DNA of 64,000 nucleotides from Methylobacterium sp. Leaf99 (GCF_001422375.1 NZ_LMMU01000001.1:310223-374222); one strand, 5' to 3'; shown: positions 19,632 to 28,697, counted from the first letter of the stretch. Numbers and translations: made by a program. Notes: generated by a model not told the origin, from the letters alone.

Positions 19632-22097
19632 TCAGGCTTTCACCAGGGGCACCTTGGGCACGGTGCGGACACCCGATCCGCCGCTCCCCGAACCACCGTC
19701 CTTGCCGTCCTTCTTGCGCGGCGACACCTTGGCCCGGGTGCGCTTGTGCTTCTTCGCCGCGTTGGTCACGTCCTTCTCCGGCTTCGGCGTCACCGGCCCG
19801 GCCGGAAACTCGAACCCCAGGGCCTGCTTCTCGCCCTCCTCCGGAGCCTTCACCACCACCCGCACGGCGCCGCCGTCCTTGAGGCGCCCGAACAGCACCT
19901 CGTCGGCGAGCGGCGTCTTGATGGTGGACTGGATCAGGCGTGCCATCGGGCGTGCGCCCATGGCATCGTCGTAGCCGTGCTCCACGAGCCATTCACGTGC
20001 CTCGTCGGAGAGCTCGATGGTGACGTTGCGATCGGCGAGCTGGGCCTCGAGCTGGAGGACGAACTTGTCCACCACCTTGGCGACGACCTCTTTCGGCAGG
20101 TGGCCGAACGAGATGATCGCGTCGAGCCGGTTGCGGAATTCCGGCGCGAACAGCTTGTTGATCGCCTCGACGTCGTCGCCCGTGCGCTTGGTCTGGGTGA
20201 AACCGTAGGCCGACTTCGCCAGATCGGAGGCGCCCGCATTCGTCGTCATGATGATGATCACGTTGCGGAAATCGACCTGCTTGCCGTTGTGGTCGGTGAG
20301 TTTGCCGTGATCCATCACCTGCAACAGGATGTTGAACAGGTCCGGGTGGGCCTTCTCGATCTCGTCCAGCAGCAGCACGCAGTGCGGATGCTGGTCGATG
20401 CCGTCGGTCAGCAGGCCGCCCTGATCGAAGCCGACATAGCCGGGAGGCGCGCCGATGAGGCGGCTCACCGTGTGGCGCTCCATGTATTCCGACATGTCGA
20501 AGCGCAGCATCTCGACGCAGAGGGAAACCGCGAGCTGCTTGGCCGCCTCGGTCTTGCCGACGCCGGTCGGACCGGCGAACAGGTACGAGCCGATGGGCTT
20601 GTCGGGATCGCGCAGACCGGCGCGGGCGAGCTTGATCGCCGACGTCAGGGCCTCGATGGCGTTGGGCTGGCCGTAGACGACGCGTTTGAGGCTGTCGGTG
20701 AGGTTCCTCAACACCACCGCGTCGTCCTTCGAGACGGTTTTCGGCGGAATGCGCGCCATGGTCGCGATGGTGGCCTCGATCTCCTTGACGCCGATGGTGC
20801 GCTTGCGGCGCGCCTCGGGCACCAGCATCTGCGAAGCGCCGGTCTCGTCGATGACGTCGATGGCCTTGTCGGGCAGCTTGCGGTCGTTGATGTAGCGCGC
20901 CGAGAGTTCGACGGCCGCCTTCACCGCCTCGACGGTGTACTTGAGCTTGTGGAATTCCTCGAAGTAGGGCTTGAGCCCCTTCACGATCTCGATGGCATCG
21001 GGGATCGACGGCTCGTTGACGTCGATCTTCTGGAACCGGCGCACCAGGGCGCGGTCCTTCTCGAAGTACTGCCGGTACTCCTTGTAGGTGGTCGAGCCGA
21101 TGCAGCGGAGCGACCCGTTGGCCAGCGCGGGCTTCAGCAGATTCGAGGCGTCCATGGCTCCCCCCGAGGTGGCGCCGGCGCCGATCACCGTGTGGATCTC
21201 GTCGATGAACAGCACCGCGTTGGGGTGCGCCTCGATCTCCTTCATCACCTGCTTCAGGCGCTCCTCGAAGTCGCCGCGATAGCGGGTGCCGGCCAGCAGC
21301 GTGCCCATGTCGAGGGAGAACACCGTGGCGTCGATGAGGACTTCCGGCACCTCCTTGTGGATGATCTTGCGTGCCAGGCCCTCGGCGATGGCGGTCTTGC
21401 CGACGCCGGGATCGCCCACCAGCAGGGGATTGTTCTTCTGGCGCCGGCACAGGATCTGGATCGTGCGCTGCACTTCGGTCTCGCGGCCGATGAGCGGATC
21501 GATCCGGCCGTCGCGGGCCTTCTTGTTGAGGTTGATGCAGTAGGCCTCGAGGGCATCGCCCTTCTTCTTCGGCCGCGCGTCGTTGTCCTCGCCGCTCGGC
21601 CGCTCGGCCGCGGACTCCTCTTCGGCGCCGCGCACGGGCTTCGGCTCCGAAGCACCCGGCCGTTTGGCGATGCCGTGGCTGATGTAATTGACCGCGTCGT
21701 AGCGGGTCATGTCCTGCTCCTGCAGAAAGTAGGCGGCGTGGCTCTCGCGCTCGGCGAAGATCGCCACGAGCACGTTCGCCCCCGTCACCTCCTCGCGGCC
21801 CGAGGACTGCACGTGGATCACCGCACGCTGGATCACCCGCTGGAAGCCGGCCGTGGGCTTGGCATCCTGCCGGCCATCCCCGATGAGGTTGGCGAGTTCG
21901 GTGTCGACGTACTCGACGAGGCTGCGCTTGAGGGTATCGACCTCGACGTTGCAGGCCCGCATCACCGCGGCGGCGTCCTGATCGTCCACCAGGGCGAGGA
22001 GAAGATGCTCCAGCGTCGCGTATTCGTGCCGCCGCTCACCGGCGAGCGCCAGGGCGCGGTGGAGAGCTTGTTCTAGGCTGCGAGAGAAGCTGGGCAA
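19632..22097 (-). CDS. clpA: ATP-dependent Clp protease ATP-binding subunit ClpA
   Basis: ClpA is the AAA+ unfoldase that feeds substrates to ClpP. The 821-residue protein has the N-terminal double Clp repeat (HEYATLEHLLLAL), an acidic linker, and two AAA modules. The first Walker A (GDPGVGKTAIAEGLA) is near residue 230 and its Walker B (AVLFIDEIHTVIG) follows. The second Walker A (GPTGVGKTEAAKQLA) is near residue 508 with LLDEIEKAHPDL. The ClpA signature EATIATMARIPPK is present and the long ClpB middle domain is absent. The C-terminus is extended by a Lys/Arg/Ser/Gly-rich tail of about 60 residues. It lies 24 bases after clpS in one operon. Confidence 0.96.
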   Translation of the reverse strand: MPSFSRSLEQALHRALALAGERRHEYATLEHLLLALVDDQDAAAVMRACNVEVDTLKRSLVEYVDTELANLIGDGRQDAKPTAGFQRVIQRAVIHVQSSGREEVTGANVLVAIFAERESHAAYFLQEQDMTRYDAVNYISHGIAKRPGASEPKPVRGAEEESAAERPSGEDNDARPKKKGDALEAYCINLNKKARDGRIDPLIGRETEVQRTIQILCRRQKNNPLLVGDPGVGKTAIAEGLARKIIHKEVPEVLIDATVFSLDMGTLLAGTRYRGDFEERLKQVMKEIEAHPNAVLFIDEIHTVIGAGATSGGAMDASNLLKPALANGSLRCIGSTTYKEYRQYFEKDRALVRRFQKIDVNEPSIPDAIEIVKGLKPYFEEFHKLKYTVEAVKAAVELSARYINDRKLPDKAIDVIDETGASQMLVPEARRKRTIGVKEIEATIATMARIPPKTVSKDDAVVLRNLTDSLKRVVYGQPNAIEALTSAIKLARAGLRDPDKPIGSYLFAGPTGVGKTEAAKQLAVSLCVEMLRFDMSEYMERHTVSRLIGAPPGYVGFDQGGLLTDGIDQHPHCVLLLDEIEKAHPDLFNILLQVMDHGKLTDHNGKQVDFRNVIIIMTTNAGASDLAKSAYGFTQTKRTGDDVEAINKLFAPEFRNRLDAIISFGHLPKEVVAKVVDKFVLQLEAQLADRNVTIELSDEAREWLVEHGYDDAMGARPMARLIQSTIKTPLADEVLFGRLKDGGAVRVVVKAPEEGEKQALGFEFPAGPVTPKPEKDVTNAAKKHKRTRAKVSPRKKDGKDGGSGSGGSGVRTVPKVPLVKA

Positions 22098-22121
22098 AGC
22101 GTGGCCTCTGTGTGGGGGTGC

Positions 22122-22553
22122 CTATTTCTTTTCCATAACGCACTGGAGAGGATGTTGGTGTTTGCGGGCGAAGTCCATCACCTGCGTCACCTTGGTCTCG
22201 GCGACTTCATAGGTAAATATGCCGCATTCGCCGACACCGTTCTGGTGCACGTGCATCATGATCTGGTAAGCGTCTTCTTGGGACTTGTTGAAGAACTTCT
22301 CCACGACGTGAACGACGAATTCCATCGGCGTGTAGTCGTCATTGAGAAGCAGCACGCGATACAGGCTCGGGCGCTTGGTCTTCGGCTTGGTCCGGGTGAT
22401 GATCGCCGTGCCGGACCGGCCATCGTCGCCGTTACCCGGATCCTCCGGGTTCGCTGCCGCCCGGGGCGGCCCCCGATGCGGTTCGCCGCTCGCGGCACGG
22501 AAAGCGTCCCGCGCGGGTGTCGTGGCTGTGCCCTTCAGCAGGACGTCGGACAT
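22122..22553 (-). CDS. clpS: ATP-dependent Clp protease adaptor protein ClpS
   Basis: ClpS binds N-degron substrates and delivers them to ClpAP. The start at 22553 gives 143 residues: a disordered N-terminal extension of about 55 residues, then the core beginning [20 protein letters not shown]. The acidic N-degron pocket residues (NDDYTPMEF) and the helix [19 protein letters not shown] are both present. The C-terminus is conserved. A further in-frame start upstream (22616) would add 21 residues and is less likely. clpS is immediately upstream of clpA, the usual order. Confidence 0.93.
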   Translation of the reverse strand: MSDVLLKGTATTPARDAFRAASGEPHRGPPRAAANPEDPGNGDDGRSGTAIITRTKPKTKRPSLYRVLLLNDDYTPMEFVVHVVEKFFNKSQEDAYQIMMHVHQNGVGECGIFTYEVAETKVTQVMDFARKHQHPLQCVMEKK

Positions 22554-22707
22554 CTGAATCGTATCGACCCCATGAGGCGGCACTGTGCTCGCGAAACGGC
22601 CTGTGTCGCGAACCATGCGGGCCGTGAGAGCAATCTATAGGGCGAGGGGCGACTTCGCCAGTCGGCTGCGCGCACTTGTCCGCCGGACCGCCGCGCACGA
22701 ACGAAGA

Positions 22708-22736
22708 AGCCCCGCACGTCGATGACGCGCGGGGCT
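22708..22736 (-). terminator. Terminator after the phasin gene
   Basis: The 8-bp arms AGCCCCGC and GCGGGGCT have a 13-base loop, followed on the minus strand by TCTTCGTTCG. It lies 28 bases past the phasin stop. Confidence 0.55.
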
Positions 22737-22763
22737 GCGAACCGATGGGTCGGGACGGGTGAA

Positions 22764-23123
22764 TCAGACGGTGGCGGGCAGCTTCGCGCCGGTGCCCTGG
22801 GGCTTCATCGTGGTGGCGAGGCCGCTGTAGAGATCGCGCATGGTCTGGGTCTGTGCGACCAGGCGCTCGTAGGAGCCCTTCAGATAGGCGGCCTGGATTT
22901 CGAAGGCCGCCTGCGGGGTGCGCGCGGCGGCGAGCTTCTTCATGGTAGCCGTACCCTCGGCGAAGGACTGGCGGGCGAAATCCGTCCACTCGATCCCGGC
23001 GGTCTGGTTCGTCTTCGCCACGGCCGTGACGCCCTTCATCACGGTACCGAGGCCGGTCTGGCCCTGGGTGCCCGCCTCGTAGAGGGCGGAGGTCTTCTCG
23101 AAGGCTTGCGTCATCATGTTCAT
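22764..23123 (-). CDS. Phasin-family polyhydroxyalkanoate granule protein
   Basis: This 119-residue, mostly helical protein has the phasin_2 pattern: MMTQAFEKTSALYEAG, a central AGIEWTDFARQSFAEGTATM helix, and the segment AAFEIQAAYLKGSYERLVAQ near residue 80, which is the most conserved part of the family. Phasins coat PHA/PHB granules and control their size. The start at 23123 (MNMMTQ) was chosen because the frame upstream is not protein-like. Sequences resembling PhaR sites lie 94 and 126 bases upstream. A hairpin lies downstream. Confidence 0.85.
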   Translation of the reverse strand: MNMMTQAFEKTSALYEAGTQGQTGLGTVMKGVTAVAKTNQTAGIEWTDFARQSFAEGTATMKKLAAARTPQAAFEIQAAYLKGSYERLVAQTQTMRDLYSGLATTMKPQGTGAKLPATV

Positions 23124-23216
23124 CGTCGGCTCTGCCCCTGCGGGCATCCCTGGCGTCGAGATCGATCTGCCGCGGAGGGCGGCCCGCCGTGCGCGGATCG
23201 CCGGCCCCCTCGTTTG

Positions 23217-23381
23217 TGCGATGCAACATAGAACGTCAAGTCCGATGATGCGTCGCAACATCATCGGCAAAATCCGCTGCACCCCATTAACCCCGCCGTA
23301 ACTGCACCCCCCTAGCCTGATTGACAGATGTTGCGGGGTCACGGCGGCGCTGACGCCTCCCCGTCCTGATGTTGCGTTGCA
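23217..23381. promoter_or_regulatory. Three TGC-N3-GCA sites between the phasin and carboxypeptidase genes
   Basis: The phasin/dacA intergenic region holds TGCGATGCA (23217-23225), TGCGTCGCA (23249-23257) and TGCGTTGCA (23373-23381). The middle copy sits within a larger perfect dyad (23242-23267: CCGATGATG, 8-base loop, CATCATCGG). The core TGC-N3-GCA resembles the PhaR site known from Paracoccus (CTGC-N3/4-GCAG). PhaR represses phasin genes until granules form, so autoregulation of the phasin gene here is inferred. Confidence 0.5.
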
Positions 23382-23421
23382 AGCCGGCCCTTCGCCGTGC
23401 TTGCCGAGGCGGTGAGTCGTG

Positions 23422-24915
23422 ATGCGTAGCGTTCCCAACCCTGCGATGGCCTGCCCCGCGCGACTGTCCCGCCCGGGGACCACGCGCTCCCTGCCGGCCC
23501 TGATCGCGGCGGCGGTGGTTCTCACCGCCATGGCGTCCCCCGCCGAGGCCAAGCGCCATCACCGCCGCGGCGGCGGCGGTTACAGCCCGCCCTACGCGGC
23601 GATGGTCATCGACGTGAAGACGGGCAAGACTCTGCACGCGGTCAACGAGGACTCCCTGCGCCACCCGGCCTCCATCACCAAGGTGATGACGCTCTACATG
23701 CTGTTCGAGCAGCTCGAGCGTGGCCGCTACACCCTCGAATCGCCCCTCACCATCTCCTCCTTCGCCGCGTCGCAATCGCCGTCGAAGCTCGGTCTGCGCC
23801 CGGGTTCGACCATCTCCGTCGAGGATGCGATCAAGGCCATCGTGACGAAGTCGGCCAACGACGTCGCCTGCGCCATCGGCGAGAACATCTCCGGCTCTGA
23901 GCCGCGCTTCGCCGAGGCGATGACCGCGAAGGCGAAGGCCCTCGGCATGAGCCGGACGAACTACGCCAACGCGTCGGGCCTGCCGGATTCCGATCAGATC
24001 ACCACGGCCCGCGACCTCACGGTGCTGGCCCGCGCCATCCAGGACCGGTTCCCGCGCTACTACCGCTACTTCCAGACCCGCTCCTTCGCGTTCCGCGGCC
24101 GGGTCATCGGCAACCACAACCGCCTGCTCGGCAACGTCCAGGGCGTCGACGGGATCAAGACCGGCTACACCCGCGATTCCGGCTTCAACCTGATGACCGC
24201 GGCCAAGCTCGACGACCGCCAGATCGTCGCCATCGTGCTCGGCGGCAAGTCCGGGGCGAGCCGCGACAAGATCATGGCCGACCTCGTGCGGGCCAACCTG
24301 CCGCGGGCCTATGCCGGCAACCGCCAGACGCCCGCGACCGTCGAGGTCGCCGAGCGCGCCCGGCCGGCCGTGGTCGCCGACGGCGCGTCCCGCACCCGCA
24401 CCCAGGTCGCCTCGGCCGACGACGAGGACGTCGAGACCACGGCGTCCACGGCCCGGGAGCCCCTCGACATCTCTCCGAACCGGGCGACCACGACCCCCGG
24501 CTCCGCCGGTGCCCGGGGGCGCCTGCCCGCCGCCGCGCAGGCCTATGCCCCGGTCGCCCCCGCCTCCCCGTTCCCCACAGCCGTCAAGAGCCCGGCCCGC
24601 CTCGCCTCCGTCGACGGGCCGCGCACGGAATCCGCGCCCAAGACGGTCTCGGGCGCCAAGGTGACGCCCACCGCCTGGGTGATCCAGCTCGGCGCCATGG
24701 ACGACGAGGACAAGGCGAAGTCCATGCTGGCCGAAGCCCGCACCCGCGCCGGCGGCTCCCTGTCGCGGGCCGCGCCCTACACGGTGAAGGTCGAGCACGG
24801 CGGCGCCACCCTCTACCGCGCCCGCTTCTCCGGCTTCTCCGAGCAGGATACGGCGCAGGACGCCTGCAACGCCCTGAAGCGCAGCGGCTTCAGCTGCTTC
24901 GCCACCCGCAGCTGA
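23422..24915 (+). CDS. D-alanyl-D-alanine carboxypeptidase (PBP5/6 family) with C-terminal SPOR domain
   Basis: This periplasmic peptidoglycan enzyme removes the terminal D-Ala from stem peptides. A signal peptide of about 40 residues is followed by the S11 peptidase domain with all three motifs: SXXK in HPASITKVMTLY, SXN in TKSANDVACAIGE, and KTG in VDGIKTGYTRDSG. A Pro/Ala-rich linker of about 120 residues leads to a SPOR domain beginning AWVIQLGAMDDEDKAKSML, which binds denuded glycan strands at the septum. This architecture is common in Hyphomicrobiales. GTG at 23419 is directly adjacent and is an alternative start. A hairpin at 24929-24947 follows. Confidence 0.93.
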   Translation: MRSVPNPAMACPARLSRPGTTRSLPALIAAAVVLTAMASPAEAKRHHRRGGGGYSPPYAAMVIDVKTGKTLHAVNEDSLRHPASITKVMTLYMLFEQLERGRYTLESPLTISSFAASQSPSKLGLRPGSTISVEDAIKAIVTKSANDVACAIGENISGSEPRFAEAMTAKAKALGMSRTNYANASGLPDSDQITTARDLTVLARAIQDRFPRYYRYFQTRSFAFRGRVIGNHNRLLGNVQGVDGIKTGYTRDSGFNLMTAAKLDDRQIVAIVLGGKSGASRDKIMADLVRANLPRAYAGNRQTPATVEVAERARPAVVADGASRTRTQVASADDEDVETTASTAREPLDISPNRATTTPGSAGARGRLPAAAQAYAPVAPASPFPTAVKSPARLASVDGPRTESAPKTVSGAKVTPTAWVIQLGAMDDEDKAKSMLAEARTRAGGSLSRAAPYTVKVEHGGATLYRARFSGFSEQDTAQDACNALKRSGFSCFATRS

Positions 24916-24928
24916 TTTCTTCGGACGG

Positions 24929-24951
24929 CCGGTCCCGCGTGGACCGGTTCT
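24929..24951 (+). terminator. Hairpin downstream of the carboxypeptidase gene
   Basis: The 7-bp arms CCGGTCC and GGACCGG with loop CGCGT are followed by TTCT. This is a weak terminator candidate just after the stop codon. Confidence 0.45.
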
Positions 24952-25044
24952 CGCCCCGTGCGGCGCATCACAGCGGCGTGCGCAAAACCGGCCCCTTGCC
25001 GGTGGACAACCCTCGAAAAATCCCCCTGGCACGCGCGTGGAGTC

Positions 25045-25584
25045 TCAGCGATGTCGGTTCGTCAGCCTGTCCCGGGCCGCGTTGACGCGCGCCGCCTGCT
25101 CGGCCGTCCCCCCCTGGTCGGGGTGGAGCCGCTTCATCAGCGTTCGGTGCGCGAGGCGGACGTCCACCAGGGACGCCCCGCGCTCAAGCCCCAGGATCTC
25201 ATAAGCCTGCTCCTGCGTCATCGCCCCTGGGTCCGCCGGGCGGCGCGTCCCCGGGTCGGCATCAGCCTGAGCGTGTTCACGCCCGCCGGGGTTCCGGCGG
25301 TGGAGATCCGCCTGTAGGCGGGTCCACCCCCGGACCCGGTCCGACAGGACCCGCCAGCGGCGGCGCAGGCCGCCCTCGCCTTCGAGGAGCCACAGGCCGG
25401 CGAGGACCAGGATCACCCCGAGCTCGGGGCGGCCCCGCACCAGCACCAGCCCGGCCGCCGCGAGGACGAGGGTACCGCCGGTCCGCCGCAGCAGCCGGGC
25501 CGCTCCGGCCGGCGACCGGCGCAGGGCGTTGCGGCCGAGCCACCACAGCAGCAGCAGCCCGAAACCGGCCAGCAACAGGGTCAT
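25045..25584 (-). CDS. Membrane-anchored J-domain protein
   Basis: This 179-residue type III J-protein begins with a hydrophobic helix (MTLLLAGFGLLLLWWLG). A second hydrophobic pair follows near residues 40-75. A hydrophilic linker leads to a C-terminal J-domain of about 55 residues (TQEQAYEILGLERGASLVDV) containing the HPD motif in LMKRLHPDQGG. The HPD motif stimulates DnaK ATPase activity, so this protein probably recruits DnaK to the inner membrane. The ATG at 25584 begins the first helix; a longer frame upstream is Arg/Pro-rich and unlikely. It is convergent with the carboxypeptidase gene. Confidence 0.8.
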   Translation of the reverse strand: MTLLLAGFGLLLLWWLGRNALRRSPAGAARLLRRTGGTLVLAAAGLVLVRGRPELGVILVLAGLWLLEGEGGLRRRWRVLSDRVRGWTRLQADLHRRNPGGREHAQADADPGTRRPADPGAMTQEQAYEILGLERGASLVDVRLAHRTLMKRLHPDQGGTAEQAARVNAARDRLTNRHR

Positions 25585-25795
25585 CGCGCGCCGCCAAACC
25601 CGGCGCGCACCCGGTCCGCGATGCGCCGGCGCGGGCCGGATGCGCCGCGAAAACGCGCCGGTCCACGCCCCCATGGAACGGAGCGGGCGCCGCGTCCGCG
25701 CCGGTCCGGCGGGGCGACGGGCATCGCCGGGGATCGCGGGTCAGATCGCATCGGTGGATCTTTCGTATCGGTGAAACCGGGACCGTCCGGGCCGC

Positions 25796-26932
25796 TCACC
25801 GCCGAACCTCGGCGACGTCGGCCGTGGTCACGCGGACCCGACGGGTGCGTCCGTCCCGCACCACCGTCAGGTTTACGGTAGCATCGATGCCGGCCGCCGC
25901 CATGGCCGCCGTGAGGTCGGCGAGGCGGCGGACGGGCTGGTCCCCGACCGCCACGATGACGTCGCCGAGGGCACCCGTCTGCGGATCGACGCCGCGCAGT
26001 CCCGCCGCCGCGGCCGGCGAGCCGCGGATCACGCGCACCACCACGACCCCGTCGATGCCGAGGCGGGCGGCGATGGATTCCTGGCCGGCGATGATGCCGA
26101 TGCCGGGATTGCGGGTGCGGCCGTTGCGGATGAGTTCGGGCACCACGCGGTTGACCACGTCGACGGGGATCGCGAACCCGATGCCGGCGCTCGCCCCCGA
26201 GGGCGAGAAAATCGCCGTGTTGACCCCGATGAGGCGCCCGGCGGAATCGAGGAGCGGACCACCGGAATTGCCGGGGTTGATCGCCGCATCGGTCTGGATG
26301 ACGCCCGAGAGTTCGCGGCCCTCGGCCGTCGGCAGGCGGCGCTGGAGGGCGCTGACCACGCCCGTGGTCAGGCTATGGTCGAGGCCGAACGGATTACCGA
26401 TGGCGTAGGTGGTCTGGCCGACCTTGAGATCGGCCGAGGTGCCGATGGCCAGGGGCGGCGGCGCGGTCGTGCGTCCGAGCTGGAGGACGGCGAGGTCGTA
26501 GCTCGGCGCCGTCCCGACGATGCGGGCCGTCACCACGGAACCGGACGAGAGCCGCACCGAGATGGAGCCGCCCCCCTGCGCCGCGGCGGCCACCACGTGG
26601 TTGTTCGTCACGATGTGGCCGGCCGCATCCCAGACGAAGCCGGTGCCCGTCTGCGAACCGCGGCCTTCCTGCTCGCCCCCCTCGTCGGATTCGACGCCCA
26701 GGAGGGCGCGGCCCTGCGCCGCCGCCTGCGCGAAGACGTGGACGACGGAGGGGCTCGCCCGGGCGAACAGGGCGACGGTGGAGGCTTCCGCCGGCGCGAG
26801 ATCGCCCCGGGCCGTGATCGCGCGCGGCGTCCGGGCCGCGAACAGGACGGCCGTCACGTAGGGCTGCGCCACGAACAGGGCGAGCAGGATCAGGGCCGCG
26901 CCCACCGCGATCCGCACGAACCGATCCGCCAT
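25796..26932 (-). CDS. HtrA/DegP-type periplasmic serine protease with PDZ domain
   Basis: This 378-residue S1C protease has an N-terminal membrane helix (residues about 5-30), so it is probably anchored with its body in the periplasm. The catalytic triad is complete: His in HIVTNNHVVAAA, Asp in APSYDLAVLQL, and Ser in INPGNSGGPLLDSAG. A single PDZ domain begins near residue 280 and includes VIRGSPAAAAGLRG. One PDZ plus a membrane anchor resembles DegS/HhoB-like or Deg-type proteases. The ATG at 26932 has AGAGG six bases upstream; the ATG at 26938 and an earlier one at 26974 are less well placed. Confidence 0.9.
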   Translation of the reverse strand: MADRFVRIAVGAALILLALFVAQPYVTAVLFAARTPRAITARGDLAPAEASTVALFARASPSVVHVFAQAAAQGRALLGVESDEGGEQEGRGSQTGTGFVWDAAGHIVTNNHVVAAAAQGGGSISVRLSSGSVVTARIVGTAPSYDLAVLQLGRTTAPPPLAIGTSADLKVGQTTYAIGNPFGLDHSLTTGVVSALQRRLPTAEGRELSGVIQTDAAINPGNSGGPLLDSAGRLIGVNTAIFSPSGASAGIGFAIPVDVVNRVVPELIRNGRTRNPGIGIIAGQESIAARLGIDGVVVVRVIRGSPAAAAGLRGVDPQTGALGDVIVAVGDQPVRRLADLTAAMAAAGIDATVNLTVVRDGRTRRVRVTTADVAEVRR

Positions 26933-27356
26933 CGCCATCCTCTTCGCGGTACTGGGAAAACCCATTTGTTGCACTGCCGCATTAACCGCTCGGTGACGCT
27001 TCTGCCGTCAACTCACGTCAAGGGCCGGAACGGCCCGGGTGTGACAGCACACCGTTCAATCTCAACGCCGCAGCTACATCCTGCCTATAGGGCGAACCAC
27101 AGGAAGACCCGTAACCCGACAGAGCCGTATCGCCCAAGTAGCACCGGCCAGAACGATGATCCGTCATCGCCCTGACCCTGCGCCGGAACGGACGCCATCT
27201 GCACAATTGCGTCCGAAACGACCGCAAAGCCGCCCCAGAGATGCTGCCATTCCCCACCATCGTCCGCAGCGGCCGTTCAGGTTCATCCGTTTAAAACGGA
27301 TGGACCGGACAGCCGGCATCGTGGGGATCGACCCTCCCGATCAAGGAACAGGAACC
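26933..27356. other. Gene-free region of about 420 bases between the protease gene and a 71-aa gene
   Basis: No gene or RNA was recognised. Two features stand out. A small hairpin occurs at 27022-27036 (GGGCCG, GAA, CGGCCC). A perfect 19-base palindrome occurs at 27284-27302 (CATCCGTTT, A, AAACGGATG), 55 bases before the start of the 71-aa gene, and could be an operator. The region probably holds promoters for both flanking divergent genes. Confidence 0.4.
27284..27302. promoter_or_regulatory. 19-base perfect palindrome, operator-like
   Basis: Nine-base arms (CATCCGTTT and AAACGGATG) surround a central A. The AT-rich core inside a GC-rich genome suits a dimeric repressor site or a short hairpin in the leader of the next gene. 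No matching regulator family was recognised. Confidence 0.4.
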
Positions 27357-27572
27357 ATGGAAACCGAAGCCCTCGAACGTCCCGCCGACCTGACCATCTG
27401 GCGGACCGCCCCCGTCCCGGCCCCCCTCGCCCAACCCGAGCGTTACGACACCCTGCGCGAGGCCATCAAGGCCGCCGCCGGTGCTCTCACGGACCCGGCC
27501 AAGCAGCCGTGGATCATCACCGAGGAAGGCGAAATCCTGTCCCCGAACTGGATCCGCACCTACCTGAACTGA
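27357..27572 (+). CDS. Small conserved-type hypothetical protein
   Basis: This encodes 71 residues, soluble and slightly acidic. Visible features are a helix-forming stretch ERYDTLREAIKAAAGALTD and a C-terminal WIITEEGEILSPNWIRTYL. The ATG at 27357 follows AAGGA and AGGAACC, giving a good Shine-Dalgarno sequence; the frame is open further upstream but reads as Arg/Pro-rich non-protein. The overall look matches small stress-response or HU-free hypothetical proteins of Hyphomicrobiales that end in an I-L-x-P-x-W-I pattern. Function unknown. Confidence 0.65.
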   Translation: METEALERPADLTIWRTAPVPAPLAQPERYDTLREAIKAAAGALTDPAKQPWIITEEGEILSPNWIRTYLN

Positions 27573-27621
27573 GACGACCCGCCTCGAGTGAGGTGACCTG
27601 CCTCGACTGAGGTAACCTGCC

Positions 27622-28554
27622 CTAACTGAACGACTTGATCTCAGACGTCCTCCCGGCCCCCTCCGCGGGCCGGTCCTCCCCGCGAGCCGACCGCCGGAAC
27701 TCCCGCGGCCGGCTCACGAGGGTGACGAGGACGTAGGACACGATCATCAGCAAGTACCACGATCCGAATTTCCCCCACGACACCGCCGACCAGCCGGCCT
27801 GCTGATGGGGGTAGAGCCAGATGCGGCTCGCGGTCCCGATGTTCTCGGCGATCCAGATGAACAGGGCCACGAGCACGAAGCCGACGACGAGCGGCATCCG
27901 GCGATGGACCCGCCAGACCTTGAAGTGGACGAAGGTCCGCCCGAACAGCACGCAGGACAGGGCCATCAGGACCCAGCGCAGGTCCCATGCGAAGTGGTGG
28001 GTGAAGAAGTTGAGATAGATCGCCCCGGCCAGCGGCAGGGTCAGCCACAGGGGCGGATGGCGGATGAACCGGAAATCGAACAGCCGCCACACCCGGGCGA
28101 TGTAGGAGCCGATGCTCGCATACATGAACCCGGTGAAGAGCGGGACACCGGCGAGGCGCAGGACGCTCGCCTCCGGATAGACCCACGATCCGACACCGGT
28201 CTTGAACACCTCCATGACCGTCCCGACCGCGTGGTAGAGGGCGATGACCTTCGCTTCCTCCCAGGTTTCCATCCGCGCCAGGAGCAGGACGACCTGGATC
28301 GCGACCGCCGCCAGGGTGAGGGCGTCGTAGCGGCTCAAGGGGGCATCCTTGGGGTAAAAGAGATAGCTCGCGATCAGGAGGGCGCAGATCAGGCCGCCGA
28401 ACAGGCAGGCCCAGGCCTGCTTCACGCCGAATCGCAGGAATTCGTAGAGGCCGGCGACGAAGGGACCGCGCGCGAGGGCCCAGGCGCCGAGCCGTGCATC
28501 GACCGCGATGAACCGGGCGAGGGGCGGCCAGAGGCGCGCGGCACTGTCTTCCAT
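27622..28554 (-). CDS. DUF817 family membrane protein
   Basis: This 310-residue integral membrane protein has about eight hydrophobic segments. Recognisable parts are FLRFGVKQAWACLFGGLI near residue 45, then YHAVGTVMEVFKTGVGSWVYPE and GVPLFTGFMYASIGSYIAR in the middle. It also has NFFTHHFAWDLRW and the C-terminal AENIGTASRIWLYPHQQAGW. The conserved Glu, His and Trp residues at membrane edges match DUF817, a family of unknown function found in many bacteria. The start at 28554 (MEDSAARLW) was preferred over an upstream extension that reads as non-protein. It is preceded by the small-RNA candidate and its terminator. Confidence 0.8.
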   Translation of the reverse strand: MEDSAARLWPPLARFIAVDARLGAWALARGPFVAGLYEFLRFGVKQAWACLFGGLICALLIASYLFYPKDAPLSRYDALTLAAVAIQVVLLLARMETWEEAKVIALYHAVGTVMEVFKTGVGSWVYPEASVLRLAGVPLFTGFMYASIGSYIARVWRLFDFRFIRHPPLWLTLPLAGAIYLNFFTHHFAWDLRWVLMALSCVLFGRTFVHFKVWRVHRRMPLVVGFVLVALFIWIAENIGTASRIWLYPHQQAGWSAVSWGKFGSWYLLMIVSYVLVTLVSRPREFRRSARGEDRPAEGAGRTSEIKSFS

Positions 28555-28697
28555 CGCCCCCTCGAAACCGGATCTTCCACGCAACGCCGCACGGGATCGC
28601 AGCGTGGACGATTCGTCCCGTGGCGGTCGCGCGTCAAGCTCCGCGGGACGGCTCGGACGAGCGATACGATGGTGCGGGATCGCCGACCCGTTCCCAG

